Notes: generated by a model not told the origin, from the letters alone. A stretch of 64,000 nt of DNA from Nocardioides sp. (GCA_020636915.1 JACJWV010000002.1:248001-312000), one strand, 5' to 3'. Counted from the stretch's first letter, positions 36,384 through 44,593 are shown. Made by a program: numbers and translations.

Positions 36384-36397
36384 TAGAACACGTTCTA
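36384..36397 (-). promoter_or_regulatory. KstR-like operator
   Basis: TAGAACACGTTCTA matches the KstR consensus TnnAACnnGTTnnA at every fixed position. It stands 18 bases upstream of the isomerase-like start codon, in promoter position. KstR is the TetR repressor of cholesterol catabolism in mycobacteria and relatives. Confidence 0.65.
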
Positions 36398-36438
36398 TCT
36401 CGGGGTCACCGTAGCGCGCGTCCGCCCGTGCTGCTTCG

Positions 36439-37095
36439 ATGGCGCCCGTGGACCTGCTGCTCGCCTGGCCCCTGCCCGGCGCCCGCGACCTCGGCGCCCA
36501 GCTCGTCGCGTCCTACGCCCACCCCGACCGGGGCTACCACGACAGCCGGCACCTCGGCGAGGTCCTCGAGCGGGTGCACGAGCTCTCGGCGCACCAGGAG
36601 CAGTTCGACCGGATGGCCGTGGTGCTGGCCGCGTGGTTCCACGACAGCGTCTACGACGCGCAGCCGGACGCGGAGAAGCGCTCTGCCGCCTGGGCCGCGG
36701 AGGCCCTGCCCACGCTGGTCCCACCGGCGTGCGTCGAGGAGGTGGTGCGCCTCGTGCTCGTGACCGAGCGCCACCGCCCGGCCGACGACGACGCCAACGG
36801 GTGCGCGCTCTCGGACGCCGACCTCGCCATCCTCGCCGCGCCCCGCGAGCGGTACGACGAGTACGTCGCCGCCGTCCGCCGCGAGTGGGCGCACCTGCCC
36901 GACGCCGACTTCGCCGCCGGCCGCGCGGCGATCCTGCGCGACCTGCTCGCCAAGCCGCACCTCTTCCAGACCTCCTACGCCCAGCAGCACTGGGAGGCCG
37001 CCGCCCGCGCGAACGTCGAGGCCGAGCTGGTCGGGCTGGAGCGGCTCGGCGGGTCGTCCGGCGGCGCTGGGGCTGGTGTGACCAGTGGGGCCTGA
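36439..37095 (+). CDS. HD-domain protein (predicted metal-dependent phosphohydrolase)
   Basis: 218 aa. His-containing motif YHDSRHLGEVLERVHE and the HD pair in AAWFHDSVYD (about residue 74) define an HD-like hydrolase, close to small proteins annotated as predicted metal-dependent HD phosphohydrolases. The C-terminal FQTSYAQQHWEAAARANVEAEL is typical of the group. The start is uncertain: ATG 36439 or GTG 36448. Substrate unknown. It ends 66 bp from DUF4031, with a palindrome between. Confidence 0.85.
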   Translation: MAPVDLLLAWPLPGARDLGAQLVASYAHPDRGYHDSRHLGEVLERVHELSAHQEQFDRMAVVLAAWFHDSVYDAQPDAEKRSAAWAAEALPTLVPPACVEEVVRLVLVTERHRPADDDANGCALSDADLAILAAPRERYDEYVAAVRREWAHLPDADFAAGRAAILRDLLAKPHLFQTSYAQQHWEAAARANVEAELVGLERLGGSSGGAGAGVTSGA

Positions 37096-37110
37096 GGGAC
37101 GTCGGCGGGG

Positions 37111-37173
37111 GTAGTCCCTGACGTTTCCGTGGTCCCGCCGGCGATTTCGGCACCGAAACGTCAGGGACTATCC
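37111..37173. repeat. TAGTCCCTGACGTTT palindrome, copy A
   Basis: Arms 37112-37127 and 37155-37170 are perfect 16-bp inverted repeats around a 27-base loop with CGATTTCGG. It lies between the convergent HD and DUF4031 genes, and its right arm supplies the last two codons and the TGA of DUF4031. It may also act as a bidirectional terminator. Copies B and C lie at 50069-50128 and 58890-58957. Confidence 0.85.
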
Positions 37174-37427
37174 CGCTTGCGGCGCCGCAACCCCGCCGCG
37201 GTGAGCCGACGGACGAGCTCTCGCGAGCTCACCGGGGTCGCGCCGGCGGCGACCACGTCGTCGTACCGCTCGGCGGGGACGTCGTAGTGGTCGCGGTCGA
37301 AGCCCCGGGCGGGGATGCCGAGGGTGCGGGCGAAGGCGTGCAGCTCGTCGTACGACGTGTCGCTGGCCAGGTGCGACCACAGCCGGCCGTGCCCGGGGGC
37401 GTTGGGCGGGTCGATGAGGACGGTCAT
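37161..37427 (-). CDS. DUF4031 protein
   Basis: 88 aa. The pattern MTVLIDPPNAPGHGRLWSHL, SDTSYDELHAFA and FDRDHYDVPAERYDDVV matches DUF4031, a small actinobacterial family of unknown function. It starts directly after the CutC stop codon (zero spacing), so the two are co-transcribed and translationally coupled. The reading frame ends inside palindrome copy A: the last codons GAT AGT CCC and the TGA belong to the repeat, so the natural C-terminus has probably been replaced. Confidence 0.85.
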   Translation of the reverse strand: MTVLIDPPNAPGHGRLWSHLASDTSYDELHAFARTLGIPARGFDRDHYDVPAERYDDVVAAGATPVSSRELVRRLTAAGLRRRKRDSP

Positions 37428-38138
37428 TCAGCCTGCGGTGCGCGCGGCTCGCTCGAGGGAGTGGTCGAGCAGCAGCCGCCACGAGCGGACCAGCCCGGCG
37501 TCGACGTACGCCCGCCACGACCCGCCGGGGCGGGCCTGACGGTCCAGGTGCAGCTGCCGGACGCCGGCGCGCACCAGCCACGGCACCTGCTCGGCGACCA
37601 GGTCGCCGCCGGGCATCAGGGTGCGGGCGACGAGGGGGTCGCCGGCGGCCAGGTCGACCAGCTCGTCGTAGCCCACCTCGAGGCCGCGCGGGGACCCGGC
37701 CGAGCAGACCGCGACCAGCCCGGGCAGGTCCGCCAGCCGGCGCCACGAGCGGCGCAGGTCGAGGGTGTCGTCGATGGCGCGGCCGAAGGTCCAGGGCACC
37801 CCCGGCAGCTGGCCCGCCAGGTAGCCGCACACCTCGGTGTCGACCTCCAGGTCACCGTCGAGGAACCCGAAGGAGACACCCGCGGCGCCGGAGCCGAGGT
37901 AGTCCTCGGCGAGCCCGACCAGCCGGGTCAGCTCGCCGCCGGTGGTGCTCCACGTGTCGTTGAGCCGGAGCACCACGAGGACGGGCAGCTCGGTCTCGCG
38001 GCACACCCCCGAGACGAGGGCGGGCTCGGGCGACATGCCCTCGGCCGTGGCGAGGAGCAGGCGGTCGGCGCCACCCTCCTCGGCTCCCGGCACGTCGCGC
38101 GGGTCGAGGACGGCGACCTCGAGGAGCCCCGGTCCCAT
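37428..38138 (-). CDS. cutC: CutC-family protein
   Basis: 236 aa TIM-barrel protein of the CutC family, historically linked to copper homeostasis, though that role is disputed. Visible motifs: LEVAVLDPRDVPGAEEGGADRLLL at the N-terminus (split LEVAVLDPRDV, GGADRLLL), VLVVLRLN, SFGFLDGDLEVD and MPGGDL near the C-terminus. ATG at 38138 (MGPGLLEVA) is favoured because a TACGAT -10 lies six bases upstream. First gene of a two-gene unit with DUF4031. Confidence 0.85.
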   Translation of the reverse strand: MGPGLLEVAVLDPRDVPGAEEGGADRLLLATAEGMSPEPALVSGVCRETELPVLVVLRLNDTWSTTGGELTRLVGLAEDYLGSGAAGVSFGFLDGDLEVDTEVCGYLAGQLPGVPWTFGRAIDDTLDLRRSWRRLADLPGLVAVCSAGSPRGLEVGYDELVDLAAGDPLVARTLMPGGDLVAEQVPWLVRAGVRQLHLDRQARPGGSWRAYVDAGLVRSWRLLLDHSLERAARTAG

Positions 38139-38144
38139 GCCGGC

Positions 38145-38150
38145 ATCGTA
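38145..38150 (-). promoter_or_regulatory. -10 element (leaderless) of cutC
   Basis: TACGAT on the minus strand, 6 bases before the ATG at 38138. Confidence 0.5.
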
Positions 38151-38211
38151 GGACCGCGCGGGGCTGCGGTCGGGGAGCCGCGCGGGTTGGGTCCGCAGGC
38201 ATGATGGAGGC

Positions 38212-38556
38212 ATGGACAACGGCCTGCTGTTCGACGCGCGCGCCCGCGTGCTGGCCGACCTCCAGGCCCGCCGTCTGGCCGACGCCGCCGCCGTGTCGGT
38301 GCTCGAGGACGCGGTCGCCCAGCGCACGTGGTGGGCCGAGCAGTGGCCCGAGGGCGAGCAGTACGTCGCCGGGCTCGTCGCCCAGGACGTCCAGGACGCG
38401 CTGTTCGAGACCGTCGGCCGCTGGCCCGTCTGCCTGGACTGCGGCGACCACGCCCCCCAGCACGCGCTCTACATCCAGCCCGACCTCGGCGGTCCCGACC
38501 CGGTCTGGGTGTGCGAGGAGACCGGTGACGTGGTCGCGCCGCTCGGGGGGTTGTGA
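38212..38556 (+). CDS. Small uncharacterised protein with a possible zinc site
   Basis: 114 aa. The N-terminal half is helical (ARARVLADLQARRLADAAAV); the C-terminal half contains CLDCGDH and a later VWVCEETGDVV, so up to three cysteines and two histidines could bind zinc. I do not recognise a family. GGAGG precedes the ATG. It converges on the GntR gene. Confidence 0.7.
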   Translation: MDNGLLFDARARVLADLQARRLADAAAVSVLEDAVAQRTWWAEQWPEGEQYVAGLVAQDVQDALFETVGRWPVCLDCGDHAPQHALYIQPDLGGPDPVWVCEETGDVVAPLGGL

Positions 38557-38568
38557 GCGGGTCCGGGC

Positions 38569-38628
38569 CTGCTGCGTCGTCCTGCCCTGGGGGCAGCTCG
38601 GAGACCACGACGAGCCCGAGCGCAGCAG
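38569..38628. terminator. Weak hairpin at convergent junction
   Basis: Outer arms CTGCTGCG (38569-38576) and CGCAGCAG (38621-38628) enclose a smaller stem CTGCCC/GGGCAG. Possible bidirectional terminator between the small protein and GntR genes. Confidence 0.4.
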
Positions 38629-38638
38629 AGGCGAGGCG

Positions 38639-39358
38639 TCAGCCCTCGGACCCCACCTGGATCCACATCGTGTACCGGTCCGCGCGGTAGACGGTGCGCG
38701 AGACCTCGACGACCTTCTCCCCCGACAGCGCCCGGCGGGAGTGCCGCAGCACGGCGCTGGTCGGCGGGACCTCGAGCAGCTGCGCCTCCTCCTCGCTGAC
38801 GAGGTCGGCGTTGATGGAGTCCTCGGCCCAGGTCGGGCGCAGGCCGCGGGACTCGAGGGCGTCGTACAGGCTGGTGGGCATCCCGCTCTGCAGGAAGCCG
38901 GGGATCAGGATCTCGTTGAGGTAGGCGTCCTCGACGCACATCGGGGTGCCGTCGGCGCGACGCAGGCGGCGCCAGTGGATGACCGCGTCACCCTCGGTCA
39001 GGTTGAGTGCACGGGCCACGCCGGGTCCGGCCTGCTCGCGCCGGGCGAGCAGCGTCTGCGACTCGGCCAGGAGGCCGCGGCGCGCCATCTCCTCGGTGTA
39101 GCTGGTCAGTCGGCTCGCCGCCCGCCGCGGCCGCGCCACGAAGGTGCCGCGACCGGGGATCCGCTCGAGCAGGCCCTCGACCACCAGGGCGTCCATCGCC
39201 TGCCGCACCGTCATCCGGGCGACGCCGAACCGGTGCACGAGCTCGCGCTCGCTGGGCGCCGGCGACCCGGGTGCTGCGCCGGTGACGAGCGACCGCACGT
39301 ACTCGCGCACCTGGACGTGCTTGAGAGCCCGTCCTTCGGTGACCAGCAACTCGTCCAC
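38639..39358 (-). CDS. GntR-family regulator, HutC/UTRA type
   Basis: 239 aa. N-terminal winged helix (PSERELVHRFGVARMTVRQAMDALVVEG, given as PSERELVHRFGVARMT and VRQAMDALV) and RIPGRGTFVA; C-terminal UTRA effector domain (about 90-235) with WRRLRRADGTPMCVEDAYL and VVEVSRTVYRADRY. UTRA regulators sense small metabolites such as amino sugars. Start GTG with a TACATT -10 six bases upstream. Target genes are not obvious; the upstream ABC exporter is on the same strand and unlikely to be regulated by overlap. Confidence 0.93.
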   Translation of the reverse strand: MDELLVTEGRALKHVQVREYVRSLVTGAAPGSPAPSERELVHRFGVARMTVRQAMDALVVEGLLERIPGRGTFVARPRRAASRLTSYTEEMARRGLLAESQTLLARREQAGPGVARALNLTEGDAVIHWRRLRRADGTPMCVEDAYLNEILIPGFLQSGMPTSLYDALESRGLRPTWAEDSINADLVSEEEAQLLEVPPTSAVLRHSRRALSGEKVVEVSRTVYRADRYTMWIQVGSEG

Positions 39359-39364
39359 GCCTGC

Positions 39365-39370
39365 AATGTA
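39365..39370 (-). promoter_or_regulatory. -10 element (leaderless) of the GntR gene
   Basis: TACATT on the minus strand, 6 bases before the GTG at 39358. Confidence 0.5.
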
Positions 39371-39432
39371 GGTTCAGGAGGGGTCTCGCGTCCCCGGATC
39401 GGCGAAACCGCCGGTATGTGAGCGGCTCGCCG

Positions 39433-42033
39433 TCACTCCGTGGCGATGGCCCGCAGCACGTCGAGCCGCGCCGCGCGACGGGCCGGGAACACGGCCGCGA
39501 GCACCCCGATGACCACCGACAGGCCCAGGAAGACACCCAGCTGGCCGAACGGCACGCTGATGACCTCCAGGCCCTGGTCGCGCACGGCGTACATCAGCGC
39601 GACGCCGAAACCGATCCCGAGCGCGACGCCGAGCAGCGCCCCGAGCACGGCGATGAGGACCGACTCCAGCGTGATCATCCAGCGCAGCTGGCGCCGGCTG
39701 ACGCCGATCGCCCGCAGCAGCCCCACCTCGCGGGTGCGCTCGATGACCGACAGCGCGAGGGTGTTGACGATCCCGAGCACCGCGATCACCAGGGCCAGGC
39801 CGAGCAGGGCGAAGATCATCAGCACGAACTGGTCGATCGGCTCACGCTGCTCCTGGGCGAACTCGCCCTGGTCCTTGACCGTGACCACCGGCAGGTCGGC
39901 CACGACCGCGTCGAGCCGGTCCTGGACCCCGGGCGAGCCGTCGGTGAAGAGGATCAGCACGTTGTCGCTCGCAGTGAAGCCCGCGTCGGCGAGGTCGGTC
40001 AGGGTCATCAGCACCGGCGCGACCACGATCGGGTTGTCGTCGACGATCCCGGCGACCCGGTAGGTGCGCTCGCCCACCGGCATCTCGAAGGTGAGGTCGT
40101 CGCCGACCGCGACGTCCTCGTCGTCGGCCCAGGACTGCTGCACGAGCACCGACCCGTCGGCGAGCCCGTCGAGCGCGCCGTCGTTCGCCTGCAGCTCGAG
40201 GCGGCCGACGTCCTGCGGGTCGACCGCGGCGACGGCCATCCGGTCCCCGTCGCGCTCGGTCTGCTTGTAGCGCTCGCGCACGACCCGCTCGACGCCATCG
40301 ACCCCCTCCATCGCGTCGCCGATCGCCGGGGTGAACTCCGAGCCGATCACGTTGCTGACGATGAAGTCGCCGACGAAGTTCTCCTCGATCGAGGCGTCGA
40401 CGCTGGCCTTGGCGGAGTCCCCGACGATCGCCATCGTGCACGCGAGCGCCAGGCCGATCATCAGCGCCGAGGCCGTGGCGGCGGTACGGCGCGGGTTGCG
40501 CAGGGCGTTCTGCCCGGCCAGCAGCCCGACGGTGCCGAACAGCCGGGCGTACGCCGTCCGCACGACCGCCAGGAACGGCCGGGACAGCACCGGGCTCGCG
40601 CCGGCGACCCCGAGCAGGATGGCCAGGACGCCGGCGCCGGTGAGCCAGCCGCCGTGCGGCAGGTCGGAGAACAGGCCGAGCCAGAGCAGCACGAGCCCGG
40701 CCCCGACGAGCACGAGGCCGGCGAGGAACCGGCGGTGGAGCGACGCCTCGGGCAGCGCCACGTCGTCGCGCAGCGCCTGGACCGGCGCGATCCGGCCGGT
40801 ACGCCGCGCCGGCAGCCAGGCCGCGGCCATGGTGACGATGATGCCGACGGCGTACGACGCCACGAAGGTCCGCGGCGCGAAGATCAGGGACTGCCCGGAG
40901 AGGTCGAGCCCGAAGTTCGCGAACAGCGCCCGGATGCCCATCGCCAGCAGCACGCCCAGCCCCAGGCCGACGGTCGCGCCGATGACCCCGAGCACGAACG
41001 CCTCGAGCTGCACCGACCAGGTGACCTGGCGCTTCGAGGCGCCGAGGGCACGCAGCAGCGCGAGCTCGCGGCTGCGCTGGGCCACCAGGATCGAGAAGGT
41101 GTTGACGATGAGGAACGCGCCGACGACCAGGGCGATGCCGGCGAAGATGAGCAGGAAGGTGGTGAGGAACGAGACCGCCTTGAGCAGGTCGGACGCCGCC
41201 TCGTCCGAGGCGTGGTCCCCGGTCACCGCCTCCACCCCGTCGGGGAGCTCGGCGGCGACGGCGTCGCGCAGCTGCTCCTGGGAGACGCCGTCGGCCGCGG
41301 TGACCCAGGCGTCGCTGTAGGCGTCCTCGCCGCCGAGGAAGAGCTGCTGCGCGGTGGCGGTGTCGAACGCGGCGAAGGTGGCGCCGTTGAGGGAGCCGCC
41401 GCTCGGGAAGCCGATGATGCCGACCAGGGTGGGCTCGAGCCGGGTGGGCTCGGCGGGCGGCTGGCCCGGCTGGCCGGGTTGCTCGCCGGGCTGCTCGCTC
41501 GTGTCGGGCACCATCGCCGTGGACGGGATGACCGTGACGCGGTCGCCCACGTCGTACCCCGCCCGCTCGGCGGTGCGCTGGTCGAGCGCGACCTCGTCGG
41601 CACCGTGGGGCTCGTGGCCCTCGACGATCGCCATGCCCTCGAGGCCGTGACCGGCGGGCGCGCCGGTCCAGTTGCCGCCGATCGCGGGCGGGCCGAACCC
41701 GCTGACGACCTTGCCCTCGTCGCTGACGACGAAGACCCCGATCGCGTTGACGTTGCCGTCCACGCGGGCGGCCCCGGGCACGTCGCGCAGCTTCTCCAGC
41801 AGACTGGCGGGCAGGGTCACGCTGGACGGCGAGCCGTCGGCCGTCGTTCCGCCCTCGGGCCGGACGACCACGTCGCCGACGGTCGAGGAGAACAGCGCCG
41901 TGAAGCTGCGGTTGAGGGTGTCGGAGAAGATCAGGGTGCCCGCGACGAACGCGACGCCGAGCACGATCGCGAAGGTGCTCATCAGCAGGCGCACCTTGCG
42001 CCCGAGCAGGCTCTTGAGGGCGGCGCGGATCAT
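39433..42033 (-). CDS. ABC transporter permease, FtsX/MacB type
   Basis: 866-aa membrane protein. N-terminal membrane segment (LMSTFAIVLGVAFVAGTLIF), a periplasmic-type MacB-PCD domain, an FtsX block around residues 285-415 (TFLLIFAGIALVVGAFLIVN), further helices, a second extracellular domain and a C-terminal FtsX block (LVIAVLGIVNTLALSVIERT) near 750. Two FtsX blocks in one chain mean one polypeptide may serve as the full permease. With the adjacent ATPase it forms a MacB-like exporter or mechanotransmission complex; substrate unknown. Confidence 0.92.
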   Translation of the reverse strand: MIRAALKSLLGRKVRLLMSTFAIVLGVAFVAGTLIFSDTLNRSFTALFSSTVGDVVVRPEGGTTADGSPSSVTLPASLLEKLRDVPGAARVDGNVNAIGVFVVSDEGKVVSGFGPPAIGGNWTGAPAGHGLEGMAIVEGHEPHGADEVALDQRTAERAGYDVGDRVTVIPSTAMVPDTSEQPGEQPGQPGQPPAEPTRLEPTLVGIIGFPSGGSLNGATFAAFDTATAQQLFLGGEDAYSDAWVTAADGVSQEQLRDAVAAELPDGVEAVTGDHASDEAASDLLKAVSFLTTFLLIFAGIALVVGAFLIVNTFSILVAQRSRELALLRALGASKRQVTWSVQLEAFVLGVIGATVGLGLGVLLAMGIRALFANFGLDLSGQSLIFAPRTFVASYAVGIIVTMAAAWLPARRTGRIAPVQALRDDVALPEASLHRRFLAGLVLVGAGLVLLWLGLFSDLPHGGWLTGAGVLAILLGVAGASPVLSRPFLAVVRTAYARLFGTVGLLAGQNALRNPRRTAATASALMIGLALACTMAIVGDSAKASVDASIEENFVGDFIVSNVIGSEFTPAIGDAMEGVDGVERVVRERYKQTERDGDRMAVAAVDPQDVGRLELQANDGALDGLADGSVLVQQSWADDEDVAVGDDLTFEMPVGERTYRVAGIVDDNPIVVAPVLMTLTDLADAGFTASDNVLILFTDGSPGVQDRLDAVVADLPVVTVKDQGEFAQEQREPIDQFVLMIFALLGLALVIAVLGIVNTLALSVIERTREVGLLRAIGVSRRQLRWMITLESVLIAVLGALLGVALGIGFGVALMYAVRDQGLEVISVPFGQLGVFLGLSVVIGVLAAVFPARRAARLDVLRAIATE

Positions 42034-42100
42034 GCGAGCGCCCTGCGGACGTCGGGGCTGGAGAGGCGCGGGGGAAGCCCCCCACGCCGTGGGGCGGGGG

Positions 42101-42901
42101 TCATGCCGTCGGCCGGGGCTCGGCGAGCCGGTTCATCACGTCGAGCACCTGCTCGCGGGTCGGGCTGCGCAGCTCGTCGACGACCTTGCCGTCGCCGAGG
42201 AAGACGACGCGGTCGGTCCAGGCGGCGGCGACCGGGTCGTGGGTGACCATCACGATCGTCTGCCCGCCACCCTCCTCGGGCGGGGCGTCCACGCTGCGCC
42301 GCAGCAGCTCGAGCACCTCCGCGCCCGAGTGGGAGTCGAGGTTGCCGGTGGGCTCGTCGGCGAACACGATGCGGGGCCGGCTGGCCAGCGCGCGGGCCAC
42401 CGCGACGCGCTGCTGCTGCCCGCCGGAGAGCTCGCTGGGCTTGTGGGACAGCCGGTCGGCGAGCCCGACCGTGGCGACGACCGCGTCGTACCAGGCGCGG
42501 TCGGGGCTGCGGCCGGCGATCGCCATGGGGAGCTTGATGTTCTCCTCGGCGGTGAGGGTCGGCACCAGGTTGAAGGACTGGAAGACGAACCCGATCTCGT
42601 CGCGGCGCAGCCGGGTCAGGGCCTTGTCCTTGAGCCGGGTGATCTCCTGGTCGCCGATGAACACCTGGCCGGAGTCGGCCGTGTCGAGGGCCGCGCAGCA
42701 GTGCATGAGCGTCGACTTGCCCGAGCCGCTGGGACCCATGACGGCGGTGAACTCGCCGGCCGCGAGGTCGAGGGTCACGTCGTCCAGGGCGGTCACGAGG
42801 GCGTCGCCGGTGCCGTAGGTCTTGGTGAGGTGGCGGACGCGGGCCGCGGGCAGGGGCTCGGGCACGATCTCGGCAGACGGGGCGGGCGGGGACGCGGTCA
42901 T
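42101..42901 (-). CDS. ABC transporter ATP-binding protein (MacB/LolD type)
   Basis: 266 aa. Walker A GPSGSGKST, Q-loop FVFQSFNLVPTLTAEENI, signature LSGGQQQRVAVARAL, Walker B RIVFADEPTGNLDS and H-loop VTHD. MacB/LolD-type proteins work with FtsX-like permeases. ATG at 42901 (MTASPPAPSAEIVPEP) with a GAAGG element upstream; an in-frame extension further upstream is not family-like. The permease follows 67 bp downstream, probably co-transcribed. Confidence 0.95.
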   Translation of the reverse strand: MTASPPAPSAEIVPEPLPAARVRHLTKTYGTGDALVTALDDVTLDLAAGEFTAVMGPSGSGKSTLMHCCAALDTADSGQVFIGDQEITRLKDKALTRLRRDEIGFVFQSFNLVPTLTAEENIKLPMAIAGRSPDRAWYDAVVATVGLADRLSHKPSELSGGQQQRVAVARALASRPRIVFADEPTGNLDSHSGAEVLELLRRSVDAPPEEGGGQTIVMVTHDPVAAAWTDRVVFLGDGKVVDELRSPTREQVLDVMNRLAEPRPTA

Positions 42902-42978
42902 GGGTCCAGCCTTCCGTGTCCGGGCCGCACGTGCCATGGACGAAGGGCCTGACGCGACCCCGAGATCCCCCTGAGGGG

Positions 42979-42994
42979 TCGAACACCTGTTCGA
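42979..42994. promoter_or_regulatory. LexA-type SOS box
   Basis: TCGAACACCTGTTCGA is a perfect palindromic match to the Gram-positive/actinobacterial LexA consensus TCGAAC-N4-GTTCGA. It covers the -35 region of the alkB-like gene (start 43016) and lies 78 bases from the ABC ATPase start on the other strand. Confidence 0.85.
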
Positions 42995-43002
42995 CGTCGG
43001 CG

Positions 43003-43008
43003 TATGCT
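43003..43008 (+). promoter_or_regulatory. -10 element (leaderless) of the alkB-like gene
   Basis: TATGCT, 7 bases before the ATG at 43016; it excludes the upstream ATG at 43004, which lies inside it. Confidence 0.6.
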
Positions 43009-43015
43009 CACGCCC

Positions 43016-43630
43016 ATGGACTTCCAGGGCTCGCTCTTCGAGGCGCCCCCGGCCGGGGCGCCCGACTTCACCGGGACCGAGCGGCGGGTCCTGACCCGAG
43101 GGGCGTGGGTCGACGTGTGCCGCAGCTGGCTGCCCGAGGCCGACGAGGTGTTCGCGACCCTGGTGCGCGACGTCCCGTGGCGGGCCGAGCGCCGCCAGAT
43201 GTACGACCGGGAGGTCGACGTACCCCGGCTGCTGCACACGTACGGCGTGGGCGACCCGCTCCCCCACCCGGCGCTCGCCCGGGCCCGCGGGGCGCTGTCG
43301 GCCCACTACCGGCCCGAGCTCGGCGAGCCGTTCGTGACGGCCGGGTGCTGCTACTACCGCGACGGGCGCGACAGCGTCGCCTGGCACGGCGACACCATCG
43401 GGCGGGGCCGGACCCAGGACACGATGGTCGCGATCGTCTCCGTGGGCGACCCGCGCCGCCTCGCCCTGCGCCCTCGGCTCGGCGGCGCGTCGATCTCGGT
43501 CGAGATGGGGCACGGCGACCTGGTCGTCATGGGCGGCTCGTGCCAGCGCACCTGGGAGCACGCCGTCCCCAAGGTCGCCCACGCCGGTCCGCGGATCTCG
43601 GTGCAGTTCCGCCCGCTCAACGTGTTCTGA
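43016..43630 (+). CDS. alkB: AlkB-like Fe(II)/2-oxoglutarate dioxygenase (alkylated-DNA repair)
   Basis: 204 aa. Oxidative demethylase that removes alkyl lesions such as 1-methyladenine and 3-methylcytosine from DNA. Iron ligands His and Asp in VAWHGDTIG, distal His in TWEHAVPK, 2-oxoglutarate arginines in PRISVQFRPLN. The N-terminal FEAPPAGAPDF and the substrate lid RQMYDREVDVPRL fit AlkB. A perfect SOS box and a -10 stand directly upstream, so it is probably LexA-controlled rather than Ada-controlled. Monocistronic. Confidence 0.92.
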   Translation: MDFQGSLFEAPPAGAPDFTGTERRVLTRGAWVDVCRSWLPEADEVFATLVRDVPWRAERRQMYDREVDVPRLLHTYGVGDPLPHPALARARGALSAHYRPELGEPFVTAGCCYYRDGRDSVAWHGDTIGRGRTQDTMVAIVSVGDPRRLALRPRLGGASISVEMGHGDLVVMGGSCQRTWEHAVPKVAHAGPRISVQFRPLNVF

Positions 43631-43674
43631 GCACCGCCGAGGCCGAGCTTGCTCGGGCTCGGAGCCCGGTGCCA

Positions 43675-43729
43675 GGTCGAGGAGCGCCCACGACCGACGG
43701 AGGAGGTCGTGACGGCGCGTCTCGAGACC
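43675..43729. repeat. Imperfect palindrome of REP-like type
   Basis: Ends GGTCGAGGAGCGC and GCGCGTCTCGAGACC are imperfect inverted repeats, with inner arms CACGACC (43689-43695) and GGTCGTG (43705-43711). It shares the GGTYTCGAG end with the hairpin at 54559-54657. It lies in the 287-base gap after alkB. Confidence 0.55.
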
Positions 43730-43786
43730 CGGTGAGCCGAGAGGCGGCAGCGAGGCGGGCGGCGAGGCTCCCGGCCCCCGGGGCAC

Positions 43787-43826
43787 GTCATCCGCGGCGG
43801 CTGCCCCGACCGCCACCCCGCATGAC
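43787..43826. repeat. 40-bp palindromic element, copy 3
   Basis: Same length as the pair at 29161-29264. About 30-31 of 40 bases match copy 1 by hand alignment, including GCCCCGAC and CCACCCCG. Confidence 0.65.
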
Positions 43827-43917
43827 CTCCGGCCGACCTGTCCGGGGAAACCCGCCGGCGTGTCGCACCCCCGCGCCACCCTGTGTAACCACGACCCCCG
43901 CGGGGTACGGCACCGCC

Positions 43918-44544
43918 ATGACGACCATGCCCGCGACGGAGTCGATGGGCTTCGGCCCGCTCCGCATCAGCTTCGACGGGCGGGTCCTGCGGCCGCGGCC
44001 ATGGACCGAGGCCCAGTCCACCTGGGCTGCGGAGATCCTCACGACCGCACCGCCGGGACCCGTGCTCGAGCTGTGCGCCGGCGCGGGTCAGATCGGCCTG
44101 CTCGCCGTGCTCGGCTCGTCGCGCCCACTGGTTTGCGTCGACATGGACCCCGCAGCGTGCGACTGGGCGCGACACAATGCCGCGGACGCCGGCCTCGCCG
44201 ACCGCGTCGAGGTCCGGGAGGGCCCGATGGACGAGGTGCTGCGCGACAGCGAGCGGTTCGCCGTGGTGGTCGCCGACCCGCCGTGGGTGCGACGCGACGA
44301 GGTCACCCGCTACCCCGAGGACCCGGTGCTGGCCATCGACGGCGGCGACGACGGCATGGAGGTCGCCTGGATGTGCGTCGACGTGGCCCGTCACCACCTG
44401 CTGCGCCGCGGCACCCTCCTGCTCCAGCTCGGGACTGTCGCCCAGGTCGACGCGTTGCGCGACCGGCTGGCCGACGACGACCTGGTCGTCACCGAGGTCC
44501 GCCGGTGCGAGCGCGGCGTCCTGGTGCGGCTCGACCTGACCTGA
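43918..44544 (+). CDS. Class I SAM-dependent methyltransferase (HemK/RsmC-like)
   Basis: 208 aa. SAM-binding motif I LELCAGAGQIGLLA (about residue 51), motif II VCVDMDPAACDWARHN and motif IV VVADPPWVRRDEV. The DPPW motif is related to the (N/D)PPY of N-methyltransferases that modify glutamine, adenine or guanine exocyclic amines, as in PrmC/HemK and RsmC. Substrate (protein, rRNA or DNA) undetermined. ATG start at 43918; the sequence ahead is non-coding. Confidence 0.87.
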   Translation: MTTMPATESMGFGPLRISFDGRVLRPRPWTEAQSTWAAEILTTAPPGPVLELCAGAGQIGLLAVLGSSRPLVCVDMDPAACDWARHNAADAGLADRVEVREGPMDEVLRDSERFAVVVADPPWVRRDEVTRYPEDPVLAIDGGDDGMEVAWMCVDVARHHLLRRGTLLLQLGTVAQVDALRDRLADDDLVVTEVRRCERGVLVRLDLT

Positions 44545-44593
44545 GCCGTCGGAGGACCTCGGCCGGGCCTGCAGGTTTGCCCGGCCGGCCGGG

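Noticed and set aside
36384..36397. SOS box at the isomerase-like gene
   Set aside because: The half-sites AAC and GTT are spaced by 2 bases, whereas the LexA consensus needs 4 between TCGAAC and GTTCGA. KstR fits better.
37111..37173. Insertion sequence or MITE with terminal repeats
   Set aside because: No transposase in the window and no flanking direct duplication visible; the unit is only a short hairpin. Kept as a palindromic repeat.
43004..43630. AlkB start at ATG 43004
   Set aside because: This ATG lies inside the TATGCT -10 element; the ATG at 43016 has correct leaderless spacing.
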